Assembly (NCBI GenBank): GCA_016297325.1
Contig: JAEDGW010000021.1
Span: 1 to 27,523 of the forward strand
Reading direction: 5' to 3'
Source of the DNA: Coprococcus sp.
GTDB lineage: Bacteria; Bacillota; Clostridia; Lachnospirales; Lachnospiraceae
Length of the DNA stretch: 27,523 bases
Under the pieces are notes generated by a model. The model was given only the letters and a program-made list of their open reading frames with translations, did no database searches and was not told the DNA's origin. The position numbers were made by a program, and so were the translations under genes. Shown piece by piece: positions 16,217 through 23,962 of the stretch (its first letter is position 1; each line of letters begins with the position of its first letter).

Positions 16217-16522
16217 GTGATTCCATATTTTTAGCATTAAAATGCATACATAATATCGAGGGAATTTTAGGCAATTTTTAACTAATAATCCTTTGCTGTC
16301 GGTTTCCTTGTTTGCCGCCATATTGCGCCCCATTTATAACATCCTGTTTTTATCTTTTTGAAATAGTTAATGCCTTTTCGATACAACTTTTTATCTTTTT
16401 TGTCTTTATTTACATAAAAGCTACAATAAATTCATTTATTTTATCTTTTGCTCGTTATTTTTCGAAAAGGTGAAAACTTTATGCACTTTTCTTTCAAGAA
16501 ACACAAATAAGTGCAAACCAGT

Positions 16523-16698
16523 GCAGCCAGCGCAAATCCACACCACAATGACAAGTGCTAGCCAGTGCAACCACAGCAAATATCTCACGCAACTCTAAGC
16601 GCGAACAACGGCAAGCACATCAAATATCCCACGCAACAACAACTACAAGTCCGCACAGCCGCCGCAAAACCTCCCGCAACACCAAACAAAAGCCATCC
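16523..16698. repeat. Degenerate 44-bp tandem repeat array, about four units, A/C-rich
   Basis: Units begin at 16523, 16567, 16611 and 16655. Units two and three share a 27-base block (16567-16593 and 16611-16637) with only three differences; units one and four are more diverged. A recurrent core is GCAAATATC followed by CACGCAAC. The plus strand here is strikingly poor in T and G relative to the flanks. The array lies between enolase and the DnaJ-type gene. No convincing ORF with a ribosome binding site covers it. Confidence 0.65.
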
Positions 16699-16729
16699 CC
16701 AAAAAGAATAACTATAAAACACTTAAAAA

Positions 16730-16763
16730 GCACCCCCGCCGATGATCTCATCAGTGGGGATGC
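16730..16763 (-). terminator. Terminator after enolase
   Basis: CCCCGC (16734-16739) and GTGGGG (16754-16759), with inner GATG/CATC, form an interrupted hairpin, flanked by GCA/TGC. On the minus strand it is followed by GCTTTTTAAG. It lies about 135 bp after the enolase stop. The intervening 16764-16897 is AT-rich with small symmetries and no gene. Confidence 0.6.
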
Positions 16764-16897
16764 CTTCGTATGGCTAATACTATATATGTTATATACATAA
16801 CATGCTACGCCCTTGCAGCATCCATGTATAACATCCTATATCCTATATACAATCTATATCATCAAACAAGATGATTACTGTATCAAGTATACCTGCC

Positions 16898-18202
16898 TTA
16901 CTGCTTTACGTTGAAAGCCTTGATTCCTGGATATACTGCTGAGTCGCCAAGCTGCTCTTCGATTCTGAGGAGCTGGTTGTACTTTGCAACTCGCTCTGAT
17001 CTTGAAGGAGCACCTGTCTTGATCTGGCATGTGTTGAGTGCTACTGCGAGATCTGCGATAGTTGTATCTGCTGTCTCACCTGATCTGTGTGATGAAATTG
17101 CTGTGTATCCAGCCTTGTGAGCCATCTTGATAGCCTCAAGAGTCTCTGATACTGAACCGATCTGGTTGAGCTTGATAAGGATACAGTTTGCACATCCCAT
17201 CTCGATACCCTTTGCAAGTCTCTCTGTATTTGTAACGAACAGATCATCACCAACAAGCTGAACCTTGTCGCCAAGTCTTTCTGTGAGCTTCTGCCATCCT
17301 TCCCAATCCTCCTCATCGAGACCATCCTCGATTGAGATGATAGGATACTTCTCAACAAGCTTTGCCCAGTGCTCGATGAGCTGCTCTGCTGTATACTCTG
17401 TTCCAGCCTTTGGCAGCTTGTACCAGCCCTTGCCCTTCTCGCTCTTCCACTCTGATGAAGCAGCGTCCATAGCGATCTTGAAGTCCTTACCTGGCTCGTA
17501 TCCAGCCTTCTTAACGGCCTCGAGTATTGTCTCGATAGCCTCCTCGTCAGACTTAAGTGCTGGAGCAAATCCACCCTCATCACCTACTGATGTAGCAAGG
17601 CCTCTCTCCTTAAGGATTCCTGCAAGTGCATGGAATACCTCTGCACACCATCTCAGACACTCCTTGAATGATGGAGCGCCAACTGGCATGATCATGAACT
17701 CCTGAACGTCAAGTCCTGATGACAGAGCATGGCATCCACCATTTACAATGTTCATCATTGGAACAGGAAGCTTGTTTCCTGAGATTCCACCGAGGAATCT
17801 GTAAAGAGGAATGTCAAGTGAGATTGAAGCTGCTCTTGCTGCTGCGATTGAAACTGCAAGAATAGCATTTGCTCCAAGGTTTGACTTGTCCTTTGTTCCA
17901 TCAGCCTTGATCATAGCTGCATCTACTGCATATATATCAGACGCATCCATTCCTGTAAGTACGTCATTGATTGTTGTGTTTATATTCTCTACTGCCTTCT
18001 GAACACCCTTGCCGAGGTATCTTGACTTGTCTCCGTCACGAAGCTCAAGTGCCTCAAACTCACCTGTGGAAGCTCCACTTGGTGCTGCACCACGACCTAC
18101 TGTTCCATCTGCAAGATACACCTCTGCCTCAACTGTTGGATTTCCTCTTGAATCAAGGATCTCTCTTCCTATTACCTTTTCAATCTCAAGATAATTCATC
18201 AT
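16898..18202 (-). CDS. eno: Enolase (phosphopyruvate hydratase)
   Basis: A 434-residue glycolytic enzyme converting 2-phosphoglycerate to phosphoenolpyruvate; magnesium-dependent and cytoplasmic. Diagnostic motifs are REILDSRGNPTVEAEV near the N-terminus, VGDEGGFAP around the proton-transfer Glu, metal ligands in SIEDGLDEEDW and LVGDDLFVTN, catalytic Lys in LIKLNQIGS, and SHRSGETADTTIADLAV. Length and motifs are full and normal. The start is MMNYLEIEKV at 18202, ten bases after AAAGGAG; reading frames extending to 18286 are leader sequence. Codon use is narrower than in neighbours, as expected for a highly expressed gene. Confidence 0.98.
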   Translation of the reverse strand: MMNYLEIEKVIGREILDSRGNPTVEAEVYLADGTVGRGAAPSGASTGEFEALELRDGDKSRYLGKGVQKAVENINTTINDVLTGMDASDIYAVDAAMIKADGTKDKSNLGANAILAVSIAAARAASISLDIPLYRFLGGISGNKLPVPMMNIVNGGCHALSSGLDVQEFMIMPVGAPSFKECLRWCAEVFHALAGILKERGLATSVGDEGGFAPALKSDEEAIETILEAVKKAGYEPGKDFKIAMDAASSEWKSEKGKGWYKLPKAGTEYTAEQLIEHWAKLVEKYPIISIEDGLDEEDWEGWQKLTERLGDKVQLVGDDLFVTNTERLAKGIEMGCANCILIKLNQIGSVSETLEAIKMAHKAGYTAISSHRSGETADTTIADLAVALNTCQIKTGAPSRSERVAKYNQLLRIEEQLGDSAVYPGIKAFNVKQ

Positions 18203-18577
18203 TTTTATATTTCTCCTTTCTTGTATCGCCCCGCCCTTACGGCCGGCGCAGTTCGTCGGTGCTTTCCAAATGTACCACTCAGGCACACGGCACCGCCTTT
18301 TTCAAGCATTGCCCCCGGAGTCCCCCTGATTCAGCAGTTTACAGAGGGTACAGGAGCTCACATGATTTACAGTGTTAGTTTAATCTAACCTCTTCTCAAA
18401 ATCAACATGAGTAGTTGCTCATATTTTATCATTTAGCCGTATGCGGCATCGCATCTTCATGTATAACATTGACAAATTTATCTTAGTCTATACCTTTTTC
18501 ACCGTATAATATCAGCATCACATTTATGCCAAATAACAGACGTCCAATTTTTCTTCGCAAGATGAATATTTTATCTA
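18203..18577 (-). other. Long enolase leader and intergenic region
   Basis: About 375 bp without a gene. The part next to eno (18203-18360) is GC-rich, mainly G-rich on the minus strand, and contains many short self-complementary stretches, so a structured 5' leader is possible. Farther out are ATGCG-GCAT-CGCAT (18439-18452) and AT-rich DNA. I could not identify a riboswitch; a GTGGTAC string is not enough for a T-box. No confident promoter was read. Confidence 0.35.
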
Positions 18578-19354
18578 TTATCCAAGAGCCACATCAAGAA
18601 CCATCATCAGTGCAAATCCAACCGCCGCACCTATTGTTCCTATATTTGTGTGCTCCCCCGCCTGGGATTCCGGGATGAGCTCCTCGATCACCACATAAAG
18701 CATAGCCCCTGCCGCAAATGCGAGAAAATACGGGAGAAATGGTGTCACCTGCGCTGCAAGCAATGCCGTGAGAAATCCTCCAACAGGTTCAACGGCCCCT
18801 GACAGGGTGCCATAGAGGAACGCTTTTTTCTTGCTCATGCCCTCCCCTACAAGCGGCATGGACACGATCGCGCCCTCCGGAAAGTTCTGTATGGCAATTC
18901 CTATTGACAGTGCAAATGCTCCGGTGATCGACACTCCCATATTGCCCATGGCTGCGCCGGCATACACCACTCCAACCGCCATGCCCTCCGGAATATTGTG
19001 GAGCGTAACCGCAAATATCATCATAGTCGTCTTCTGTAATTTGGTTTTCACGCCCTCTGGTTTGTCGCTCTCGAGATGGAGATGCGGGATCACCGTATCA
19101 AGCACCAACAGGAACACAATTCCAAGTGCAAATCCTATAAGAGCAGGAACCCATGCTATCTTTCCCTGAGCCTCGGCCATATCTATAGAAGGTATGAGCA
19201 GCGACCATATAGACGCAGCGATCATAACTCCTGCGGCAAATCCAAGCAGTGCTTTTTCAACCAACGGGGAGATTTTTTCCTTCATGAGAAATACCATAGC
19301 CGCGCCGAGCGTTGTTCCGGCAAATGGTATAAATAACGTGATAAATTCGGACAT
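18578..19354 (-). CDS. ZIP-family divalent metal transporter (GufA-like)
   Basis: A 258-residue integral membrane protein with about eight hydrophobic helices. The family metal-pathway motifs are HNIPEGMAVGV in helix 4 and NFPEGAIVSMPL in helix 5, with a further Glu-rich EELIPES near the C-terminus. ZIP proteins move zinc, iron or other divalent metals into the cytoplasm. A short variable loop lies between helices 3 and 4 (HLHLESDKPEG), whose histidines may bind metal. The ATG at 19354 has AGAGGTAG upstream. It is transcribed alone. Confidence 0.9.
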   Translation of the reverse strand: MSEFITLFIPFAGTTLGAAMVFLMKEKISPLVEKALLGFAAGVMIAASIWSLLIPSIDMAEAQGKIAWVPALIGFALGIVFLLVLDTVIPHLHLESDKPEGVKTKLQKTTMMIFAVTLHNIPEGMAVGVVYAGAAMGNMGVSITGAFALSIGIAIQNFPEGAIVSMPLVGEGMSKKKAFLYGTLSGAVEPVGGFLTALLAAQVTPFLPYFLAFAAGAMLYVVIEELIPESQAGEHTNIGTIGAAVGFALMMVLDVALG

Positions 19355-19428
19355 TTTCTACCTCTCTTTCCATCTATATGCCATTGTGCTATCAATAATA
19401 ATCTCTTTTCAGCATCTTTTTTGCTATC

Positions 19429-19481
19429 GGGGCCTGACCCCATCGTTTTGTCTATTCTCAGGGCCTGACCCCATCGTTTTG
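19429..19481. repeat. Two direct copies of GGGCCTGACCCCATCGTTTTG, REP-like
   Basis: A 21-base sequence occurs at 19430-19450 and 19461-19481, separated by ten bases. Each copy contains a GGG(G)CCTGACCCC palindrome-like core able to form a small hairpin. GC-rich intergenic palindromes with fixed flanks are typical of dispersed REP-type elements. The rest of 19482-19600 is AT-rich and shows nothing further. No transposase is present in the window. Confidence 0.7.
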
Positions 19482-19604
19482 CGTAACCTTATACATCATA
19501 ATATTCCAAATTCCAATTGCGTCTACAATTTAATTTATGAGTCTCTCTTTGTCAACACAAGTCCACACACATGATAGAAGTTATCAACAATTGTCTGTCA
19601 ATTA

Positions 19605-19632
19605 TCAAAAAAATGTGGAACTTACCCACATT
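19605..19632 (-). terminator. Hairpin with T-run on the minus strand, no obvious gene served
   Basis: AATGTGG (19612-19618) and CCACATT (19626-19632) form a 7-bp stem. On the minus strand it is followed by seven T. No minus-strand gene ends here, since the next gene to the right is on the plus strand. It either blocks leftward read-through or ends an unknown short transcript starting in the NiaR promoter region. Confidence 0.5.
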
Positions 19633-19699
19633 ATTATGCCGTCATTACCCGTTTTCATTTATAATTCAGCAATATTAAGTGCTACAATATGACAAATCA

Positions 19700-19708
19700 T
19701 GCTATAAT
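19700..19708 (+). promoter_or_regulatory. Extended -10 promoter for the NiaR gene
   Basis: TGCTATAAT is a perfect extended -10 element, 51 bp before the start codon. The -35 region (TGCTAC at 17 bases) is weak, as is usual for extended -10 promoters. Confidence 0.6.
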
Positions 19709-19758
19709 ACGGTTAGCTATACCAAATGGGATATATCAGCATACAGATGGAGATAACT

Positions 19759-20310
19759 ATGAATGGAAAAGAAAGAAGAGAACAGATAATCAAAATAATA
19801 GCCAGCAGCAGCAATCCTGTTCCGGGCAGTTCACTTGCAAATCAGCTGAAAGTAAGCCGGCAGGTTATTGTTCAGGATATCGCACTTCTGCGCGAAGGCG
19901 GTACAAATATCATGTCGACTAACAGAGGCTATATCATCGAACACAAATCTCAGGTGCAGCGTGTCTTCAAAGTTCATCATACCGACGAGGAGTCCGCAGA
20001 TGAGCTGCGTCTTTTTGTCGACTGCGGCGGAATGGTTAAGGACGTCTTTGTATATCACCATATCTATGGAATAATCAAGGCAGATTTGAATCTGCGCTCC
20101 AGACTTGACGTGGAGAGATACCTGGCAGACCTTGAAAGCGGCCGCTCCAGCTATCTGAAGAAGATAACCTCAGATTACCACTACCACACCATCATAGCTG
20201 ATGACTCAGAGACTCTGGATCTCATTCAGGACAGACTCAGAGAAAAAGGATACCTGGCAAAGCTTCAGGACTACGAGCCTGACGACCTGAAAAATCAGGA
20301 TAAACTCTAA
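19759..20310 (+). CDS. niaR: NiaR-like niacin-responsive transcriptional repressor
   Basis: A 183-residue regulator. The N-terminal winged helix (about 1-60; ERREQIIKIIASSS, then SSLANQLKVSRQVIVQDIALLR) is the HTH_11 type. The C-terminal 3H domain carries the defining histidines in KVHHTDEES, VFVYHHIYG and DYHYHTI, which bind the metal needed for niacin sensing. In Firmicutes, NiaR (YrxA) represses NAD synthesis and niacin uptake genes when niacin is present. The ATG at 19759 with GGAG six bases upstream is preferred over the in-frame ATG at 19726. None of the usual targets is adjacent, so it acts in trans here. Confidence 0.9.
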   Translation: MNGKERREQIIKIIASSSNPVPGSSLANQLKVSRQVIVQDIALLREGGTNIMSTNRGYIIEHKSQVQRVFKVHHTDEESADELRLFVDCGGMVKDVFVYHHIYGIIKADLNLRSRLDVERYLADLESGRSSYLKKITSDYHYHTIIADDSETLDLIQDRLREKGYLAKLQDYEPDDLKNQDKL

Positions 20311-20317
20311 TTTACAT

Positions 20318-20346
20318 TTGACATAATTGTATATAGAAAGCATAAT
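20318..20346 (+). promoter_or_regulatory. Sigma-70-type promoter for the MurE-like gene
   Basis: Consensus TTGACA (20318-20323), a 17-base spacer and CATAAT (20341-20346). It begins eight bases after the NiaR stop and lies 75 bp before the MurE-like start, so the ligase gene has its own promoter. Confidence 0.75.
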
Positions 20347-20420
20347 AATTGAAGCATTTGGATAAAAGGCGCATCAGATGTGCCATAATCAAAATATAAA
20401 ATATTCCAAGGGGAAAACAT

Positions 20421-21944
20421 ATGAACGAAAATTTACATTTTACAACTTTGCTGGATATCCTTGACCAGCAGGGGCTCATAACTGAATATTCGGAGGAATG
20501 CAAAGACATCACTCCTGCACATATAACAATCAATTCCAAGGACGTAGTTCCGGGCACATTTTTCGTGTGCAAAGGAGCTTCATTCAAAGAGGAATACCTG
20601 AAATCAGCTATTTCCCAGGGAGCTGCCATCTACCTGTCACAGCAGAAATATGACGACGTGTCCATTCCATATATCATTGTGAATGACATCCGAAAAGCTA
20701 TGGCTCTCGCCGCAAGATGGTTCTACGGCAATCCTGGCGATGCCATGACAAAAGTTGGAATCACCGGAACAAAGGGAAAGACCACAGTTACATTTGTCAT
20801 GAAGGACATTCTGGACAAGTATACAGACAACAAATGCTCGGCATTCTCAACACATGAAATTGATGTCGGAACAAAGGTGTTCGAGACTACTCTCACAACA
20901 CCTGAGCCGATCGAGCTTCAGACATATTTTGACATGGCTGTGAAAGAAGGATGCACTCACTGCATCATGGAAGTCTCATCACAGGCCATGAAGATGAACC
21001 GTATATACGGCGAGCAGTACAAGGTCGGCGTATTCACAAACATCGACTACGATCACATCAGCCCTACTGAGCATGCATCCATGGAAGATTATCTCGGATG
21101 CAAGGTATCATTTCTTAAGCAGTGTGAGAATGTGGTTCTGTACAGCGATACAAGATATTTCGATACCATATATGATGCTGTCAGAGACAAGCATGTCGTA
21201 GTATACGGAAGCAAGGAATCCGTTGAAAAGCTTATGTCCAGCAAGGATGATTTCTTTGAGAAGGATACAGAATTTGCCCTGATCCACAACGAGGAGCTCA
21301 CAGACAGGGGCAGTTATTTTGAGCTTATATATGACGGTGAGAACAGAGCTTACAATACCAATCTGATCGGCGATTACAACGTTGAAAATATCGTGGCTGC
21401 CATCATCTCTGCACTGCTCATCGGCATACCAAATGCACAGATCAGAAGCAGTATAAGAGATGTGTATGTTCCTGGAAGACTCCAGGTCTACCACTGGAAA
21501 GACCGCACATTTATGATAGACTACGCACACAATTACATCAGCATGTACAGACTGTACGAGATGGTCAAAAAGACCATGAAACCAAAGTCCATAACTGTTG
21601 TATTCGGTTGTGGCGGAGAGCGTTACAAGAAACGTCGTGAGGATATGGGAAGACTTGCCGAGCAGTATGCAGATAAGGTTGTCCTCACCATGGAGGATCC
21701 TGGATTTGAGTCCTGTGAAGAGATCTGCAAGGAGATCAAGCAGTACATCACCAAGCCTTGCTATATCATAGTTGACAGAGAGCAGGCCTTAACAAGAGCC
21801 CTCGACGAGGCTCAGCCTGGCGAGCTGGTCATCACCACAGGAAAAGGTATAGAGAGCACCCAGAGAATCAACGGCACATTTGTACAGTGCCATTCTGATG
21901 CGCAGGTTATTGAGCACTGGCTGACGGAGCACCCGGAGAAATAA
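20421..21944 (+). CDS. MurE-like Mur ligase (UDP-MurNAc peptide synthetase family)
   Basis: A 507-residue ATP-dependent ligase with the three Mur domains. The UDP-substrate domain includes INSKDVVPGTFFVCKG. The ATPase domain has GITGTKGKTT (113-122), TTPEP, EVSSQAM and the carbamylated-lysine site MEDYLGCK (Lys228). The C-terminal domain has VPGRLQVY, IDYAHN and GCGGERYKKR. MurE adds the third residue of the peptidoglycan stem. The position of the usual DNPR motif, which selects meso-diaminopimelate, reads EDPGFE (425-430), and the usual GKGHE reads GKGIE. It is therefore either a MurE with another amino acid preference or a paralogue with a different job. AGGGGA precedes the ATG. Confidence 0.85.
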   Translation: MNENLHFTTLLDILDQQGLITEYSEECKDITPAHITINSKDVVPGTFFVCKGASFKEEYLKSAISQGAAIYLSQQKYDDVSIPYIIVNDIRKAMALAARWFYGNPGDAMTKVGITGTKGKTTVTFVMKDILDKYTDNKCSAFSTHEIDVGTKVFETTLTTPEPIELQTYFDMAVKEGCTHCIMEVSSQAMKMNRIYGEQYKVGVFTNIDYDHISPTEHASMEDYLGCKVSFLKQCENVVLYSDTRYFDTIYDAVRDKHVVVYGSKESVEKLMSSKDDFFEKDTEFALIHNEELTDRGSYFELIYDGENRAYNTNLIGDYNVENIVAAIISALLIGIPNAQIRSSIRDVYVPGRLQVYHWKDRTFMIDYAHNYISMYRLYEMVKKTMKPKSITVVFGCGGERYKKRREDMGRLAEQYADKVVLTMEDPGFESCEEICKEIKQYITKPCYIIVDREQALTRALDEAQPGELVITTGKGIESTQRINGTFVQCHSDAQVIEHWLTEHPEK

Positions 21945-22035
21945 CTAACGGACGGTAATTGGTCTGTTCCGTTTACAGGTATTGAAAAGGCTGGTCACTA
22001 TATCCGTAATCCCATCACGTTCGACTGCTGGTTTA

Positions 22036-22063
22036 TTGTTTTTGTTGTAGTTCAGCTTATAAT
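22036..22063 (+). promoter_or_regulatory. Promoter of the stand-alone structured RNA
   Basis: TTGTTT (22036-22041), a 16-base spacer and a perfect TATAAT (22058-22063) predict a start near 22070. The preceding 21945-22035 after the MurE-like stop holds only a weak ACGGA/TCCGT hairpin. The TTGTTT -35 also occurs at the antitoxin RNA promoter near 25246. Confidence 0.65.
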
Positions 22064-22069
22064 GAATAA

Positions 22070-22292
22070 TAGAAACAGGGCGAATGCACTGTTATGCAGG
22101 TGACAGGAGTTGCCTATCAGACTGACGTAAACTTAATAGTCGTAGCAGGCTGTAAAGTGATGATGCGTGTGATGTTCCGGGAAACAGTGCATGACTGAGC
22201 TTTATAAGGGTTGTTTGTTTACCAAACCCCGGATAGGCAGAGATGCTGAAAGAAAACATTCAGGGAGTTCTACTAAGTAGGACTCCTTTTTT
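22070..22292 (+). ncRNA. Stand-alone structured RNA of about 220 nt with crossing long-range helices, class unassigned
   Basis: The region has its own promoter and terminator, no plausible ORF, and abundant complementarity. Helix A pairs ATGCACTGTT (22084-22093) with AACAGTGCAT (22183-22192), ten perfect pairs. Helix B pairs TGCCTATC (22111-22118) with GATAGGCA (22232-22239). Helix C pairs TCCGGG (22176-22181) with CCCGGA (22228-22233). B and C nest with each other (sharing two edge bases) but both cross A, giving a pseudoknot or two alternative folds. Local hairpins CTGAA/TTCAG (22246-22263) and the terminator follow. It has no downstream gene on its strand, so it is not a riboswitch. It lacks the marker sequences I know for RNase P, tmRNA or SRP RNA. 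The raiA motif or another large clostridial RNA class is possible. Confidence 0.7.
22264..22292 (+). terminator. Rho-independent terminator of the structured RNA
   Basis: GGAGTTCTAC (22264-22273) pairs with GTAGGACTCC (22277-22286), with one G-U pair and a 3-base loop, followed by six T. It ends on the stop codon of the converging endonuclease IV gene. Confidence 0.9.
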
Positions 22293-23196
22293 ATCTGTTA
22301 TCCTCCACCACCTTCTCCCTCATCTCCGGATCAAATTCTCCTTTGCGGATCATGGCTATCTCTCTTTTGAATGGCTCGTAACTTTTCTTGCTGTTTTCCG
22401 GGTCTTTGATGTATGGGGATTCCAGAATCTTTGGCACTTCCATGAAGTCCGGGTGATTCATGATGTACATGAGCACATCAAATCCGATTTTTCCAAATCC
22501 AAAATTCTCATGCCTGTCCTTTGCTGCCCCCGGGTCATTCTTGCTGTCATTCATATGAAATACCGCTATCTGATCCTTGCCGATGAGTCTGTCAAATTTC
22601 TCCATGACACCATCAAAATCGTGTATTATATCGTAGCCCGCATCACTTGTATGACAGGTATCGAAGCAAACCCTGAGTTTTTCATTGTATTTAACTCCGT
22701 CATATATCCGGGCAAGTTCCTCGAAATTTCTTCCTATCTCACTGCCCTTTCCCGCCATGGTCTCAAGTGCTATATGGCAGGCCGTATCGGCTGTAAGGAC
22801 TTCATTCAAACCTTTTACGATGCTTGCGATTCCTTTGTCAGCCCCCTCCCCAACATGGGAACCGGGATGAAGGACTATCGTCTGTGAACCCATCGCCTCC
22901 GCACGTTTTATCTCAAGTTCCAGAAACTGGACCGCAATCTCATAAGTTGCAGGATTCACAGTATTTGCCAGGTTTATTATATACGGCGCATGAACCACAA
23001 ATTCATCTATGTCATGCTCCCGCATCAGCGCATGGGCTTCAGGAATTCTCAGTTCAGATATATCCTTCCTGCGTGTATTCTGCGGAGCTCCCGTGTAAAG
23101 CATAAAAGTATTTGCGCCAAATGACACTGCATCCCTTACCGAGCCAAGCATCATTTCTTTTCCAGACATTCCCACATGACATCCAAGTTTTAACAT
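22291..23196 (-). CDS. nfo: Endonuclease IV (AP endonuclease)
   Basis: A 301-residue TIM-barrel DNA repair enzyme that cuts 5' to abasic sites using three zinc ions. Family metal-ligand motifs in order are VVHAPYIINLAN, TIVLHPGSHVGEG, ALETMAGKGSEIG, VCFDTCHTSDAGYD, VFHMNDSKND and DRHENFGFGKIGFD. The start is the ATG at 23196, with GGAG six bases upstream; the ATG at 23208 lies ahead of that site. The C-terminus runs somewhat past the usual 280 or so residues with charged sequence. It is transcribed alone and converges with the structured RNA. Confidence 0.95.
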   Translation of the reverse strand: MLKLGCHVGMSGKEMMLGSVRDAVSFGANTFMLYTGAPQNTRRKDISELRIPEAHALMREHDIDEFVVHAPYIINLANTVNPATYEIAVQFLELEIKRAEAMGSQTIVLHPGSHVGEGADKGIASIVKGLNEVLTADTACHIALETMAGKGSEIGRNFEELARIYDGVKYNEKLRVCFDTCHTSDAGYDIIHDFDGVMEKFDRLIGKDQIAVFHMNDSKNDPGAAKDRHENFGFGKIGFDVLMYIMNHPDFMEVPKILESPYIKDPENSKKSYEPFKREIAMIRKGEFDPEMREKVVEDNR

Positions 23197-23382
23197 ATTC
23201 TTCTCCATTCATATATCTAATAAATCATACTTGCCAATTATGTATATTTTATATCATCATGACGCGAGCCTCAATATCCCGCATTATCTTTACCAGTTTT
23301 TTCCTAGTATTTTGCAAATATTCATTATATAATTTTATTCAGAAACATAAATTCAAAAGCATACACAAAGGGGAGATACACT

Positions 23383-23742
23383 ATGGTTTTAAAGAATGTT
23401 TTGATAGTCGTAAACAATATTGAGGAATCAATCAAATTCTACAATGATCTTTTCGGGCTGGAAGTCATCCTGGATAACGGAGGAAATGTAATCATGACCG
23501 GAGGACTGGTACTTCAGGATGCCTCCATATGGTCTGACTTCATAGACACACTGATCATACCTAAAAACAACGCTTCAGAATTATATTTTGAAGAATCTGA
23601 CATAGAGGGATTTGCAAAAAAACTTGATGAATCCCCGTATCACATCGAATACATCAACCGCCTCATGACCCATTCCTGGGGGCAGAAAGTCATCAGATTC
23701 TACGATCCTGATGGCAACCTTATTGAGGTCGGTACACCATAA
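23383..23742 (+). CDS. VOC-family (glyoxalase/bleomycin-resistance-like) protein
   Basis: A 119-residue single-unit vicinal oxygen chelate protein. It starts with the family strand NVLIVVNNIEESIKFYNDLFGLEVILDN and ends with VIRFYDPDGNLIEVGTP, where the Glu is a typical metal ligand. Members include glyoxalase I, dioxygenases and drug-binding proteins, and the specific role is not readable. AAAGGGGAG precedes the ATG. A TATAAT at about 23325-23330 is a likely -10 with a weak -35. It stands alone. Confidence 0.85.
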   Translation: MVLKNVLIVVNNIEESIKFYNDLFGLEVILDNGGNVIMTGGLVLQDASIWSDFIDTLIIPKNNASELYFEESDIEGFAKKLDESPYHIEYINRLMTHSWGQKVIRFYDPDGNLIEVGTP

Positions 23743-23762
23743 TTTTCTATTTTGCAGTAAAA

Positions 23763-23800
23763 ATGTCTGATGAGCTTTTACTTGTCTGTTCATCAGGCAT
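23763..23800. terminator. Hairpin after the VOC gene
   Basis: ATGTCTGATGA (23763-23773) pairs with TCATCAGGCAT (23790-23800), with one G-U pair, around a 16-base loop. It starts 20 bp after the VOC stop. A run of five A precedes it on the plus strand, so the T-run lies on the minus strand; terminator action for the VOC gene is likely but not textbook. The following 23813-23895 is a pyrimidine-rich tract with recurrent TTTCTCTG-like units and no gene. Confidence 0.55.
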
Positions 23801-23962
23801 TCTTACAACCTGTTTCTCTGAGCTGACTTCTCTGCGCAGACTTTCCTGTACCCATTTCTCTGCCTTGACTCTCCACTTTCTCCGCTCTGCCTTCCTAATA
23901 TATACATTTCTGTCGATTCATGATAGAATTGTCTAATAACACTTTTTGGAGGACAATCTTTT

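Noticed and set aside
16190..16225. CIRCE (HrcA) operator before the DnaJ-type gene
   Set aside because: Only a partial TTAACACT/AGTG symmetry is present; the consensus arms TTAGCACTC/GAGTGCTAA are not matched.
16142..16333. 63-codon minus-strand ORF overlapping the start of the DnaJ-type gene
   Set aside because: It overlaps the real start in another frame, has a weak ribosome site and runs through the likely promoter of the DnaJ-type gene.
16555..16800. 81-codon plus-strand ORF over the A/C-rich repeat region
   Set aside because: It starts with GTG without a ribosome site, its composition follows the underlying tandem repeat, and it runs through the enolase terminator.
18203..18286. N-terminal extension of enolase
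   Set aside because: The family N-terminus begins at about MNYLEIEKV, and AAAGGAG lies directly before 18202; the extension is leader sequence.
18230..18290. T-box-like GTGGTAC in the enolase leader
   Set aside because: The full conserved T-box sequence and antiterminator are absent, and enolase is not an amino-acid-related gene.
19545..19630. Cluster of DnaA boxes suggesting an origin
   Set aside because: TTATCAACA and similar 9-mers have one or more mismatches, and no dnaA/dnaN context is present.
22005..22035. tRNA-like GTTCGACTGC near the structured RNA
   Set aside because: The flanking bases do not form a T-arm and no acceptor or anticodon stems can be drawn.
22243..22887. 214-codon plus-strand ORF opposite endonuclease IV
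   Set aside because: It is an antisense shadow of a clear nfo gene and has no family features.
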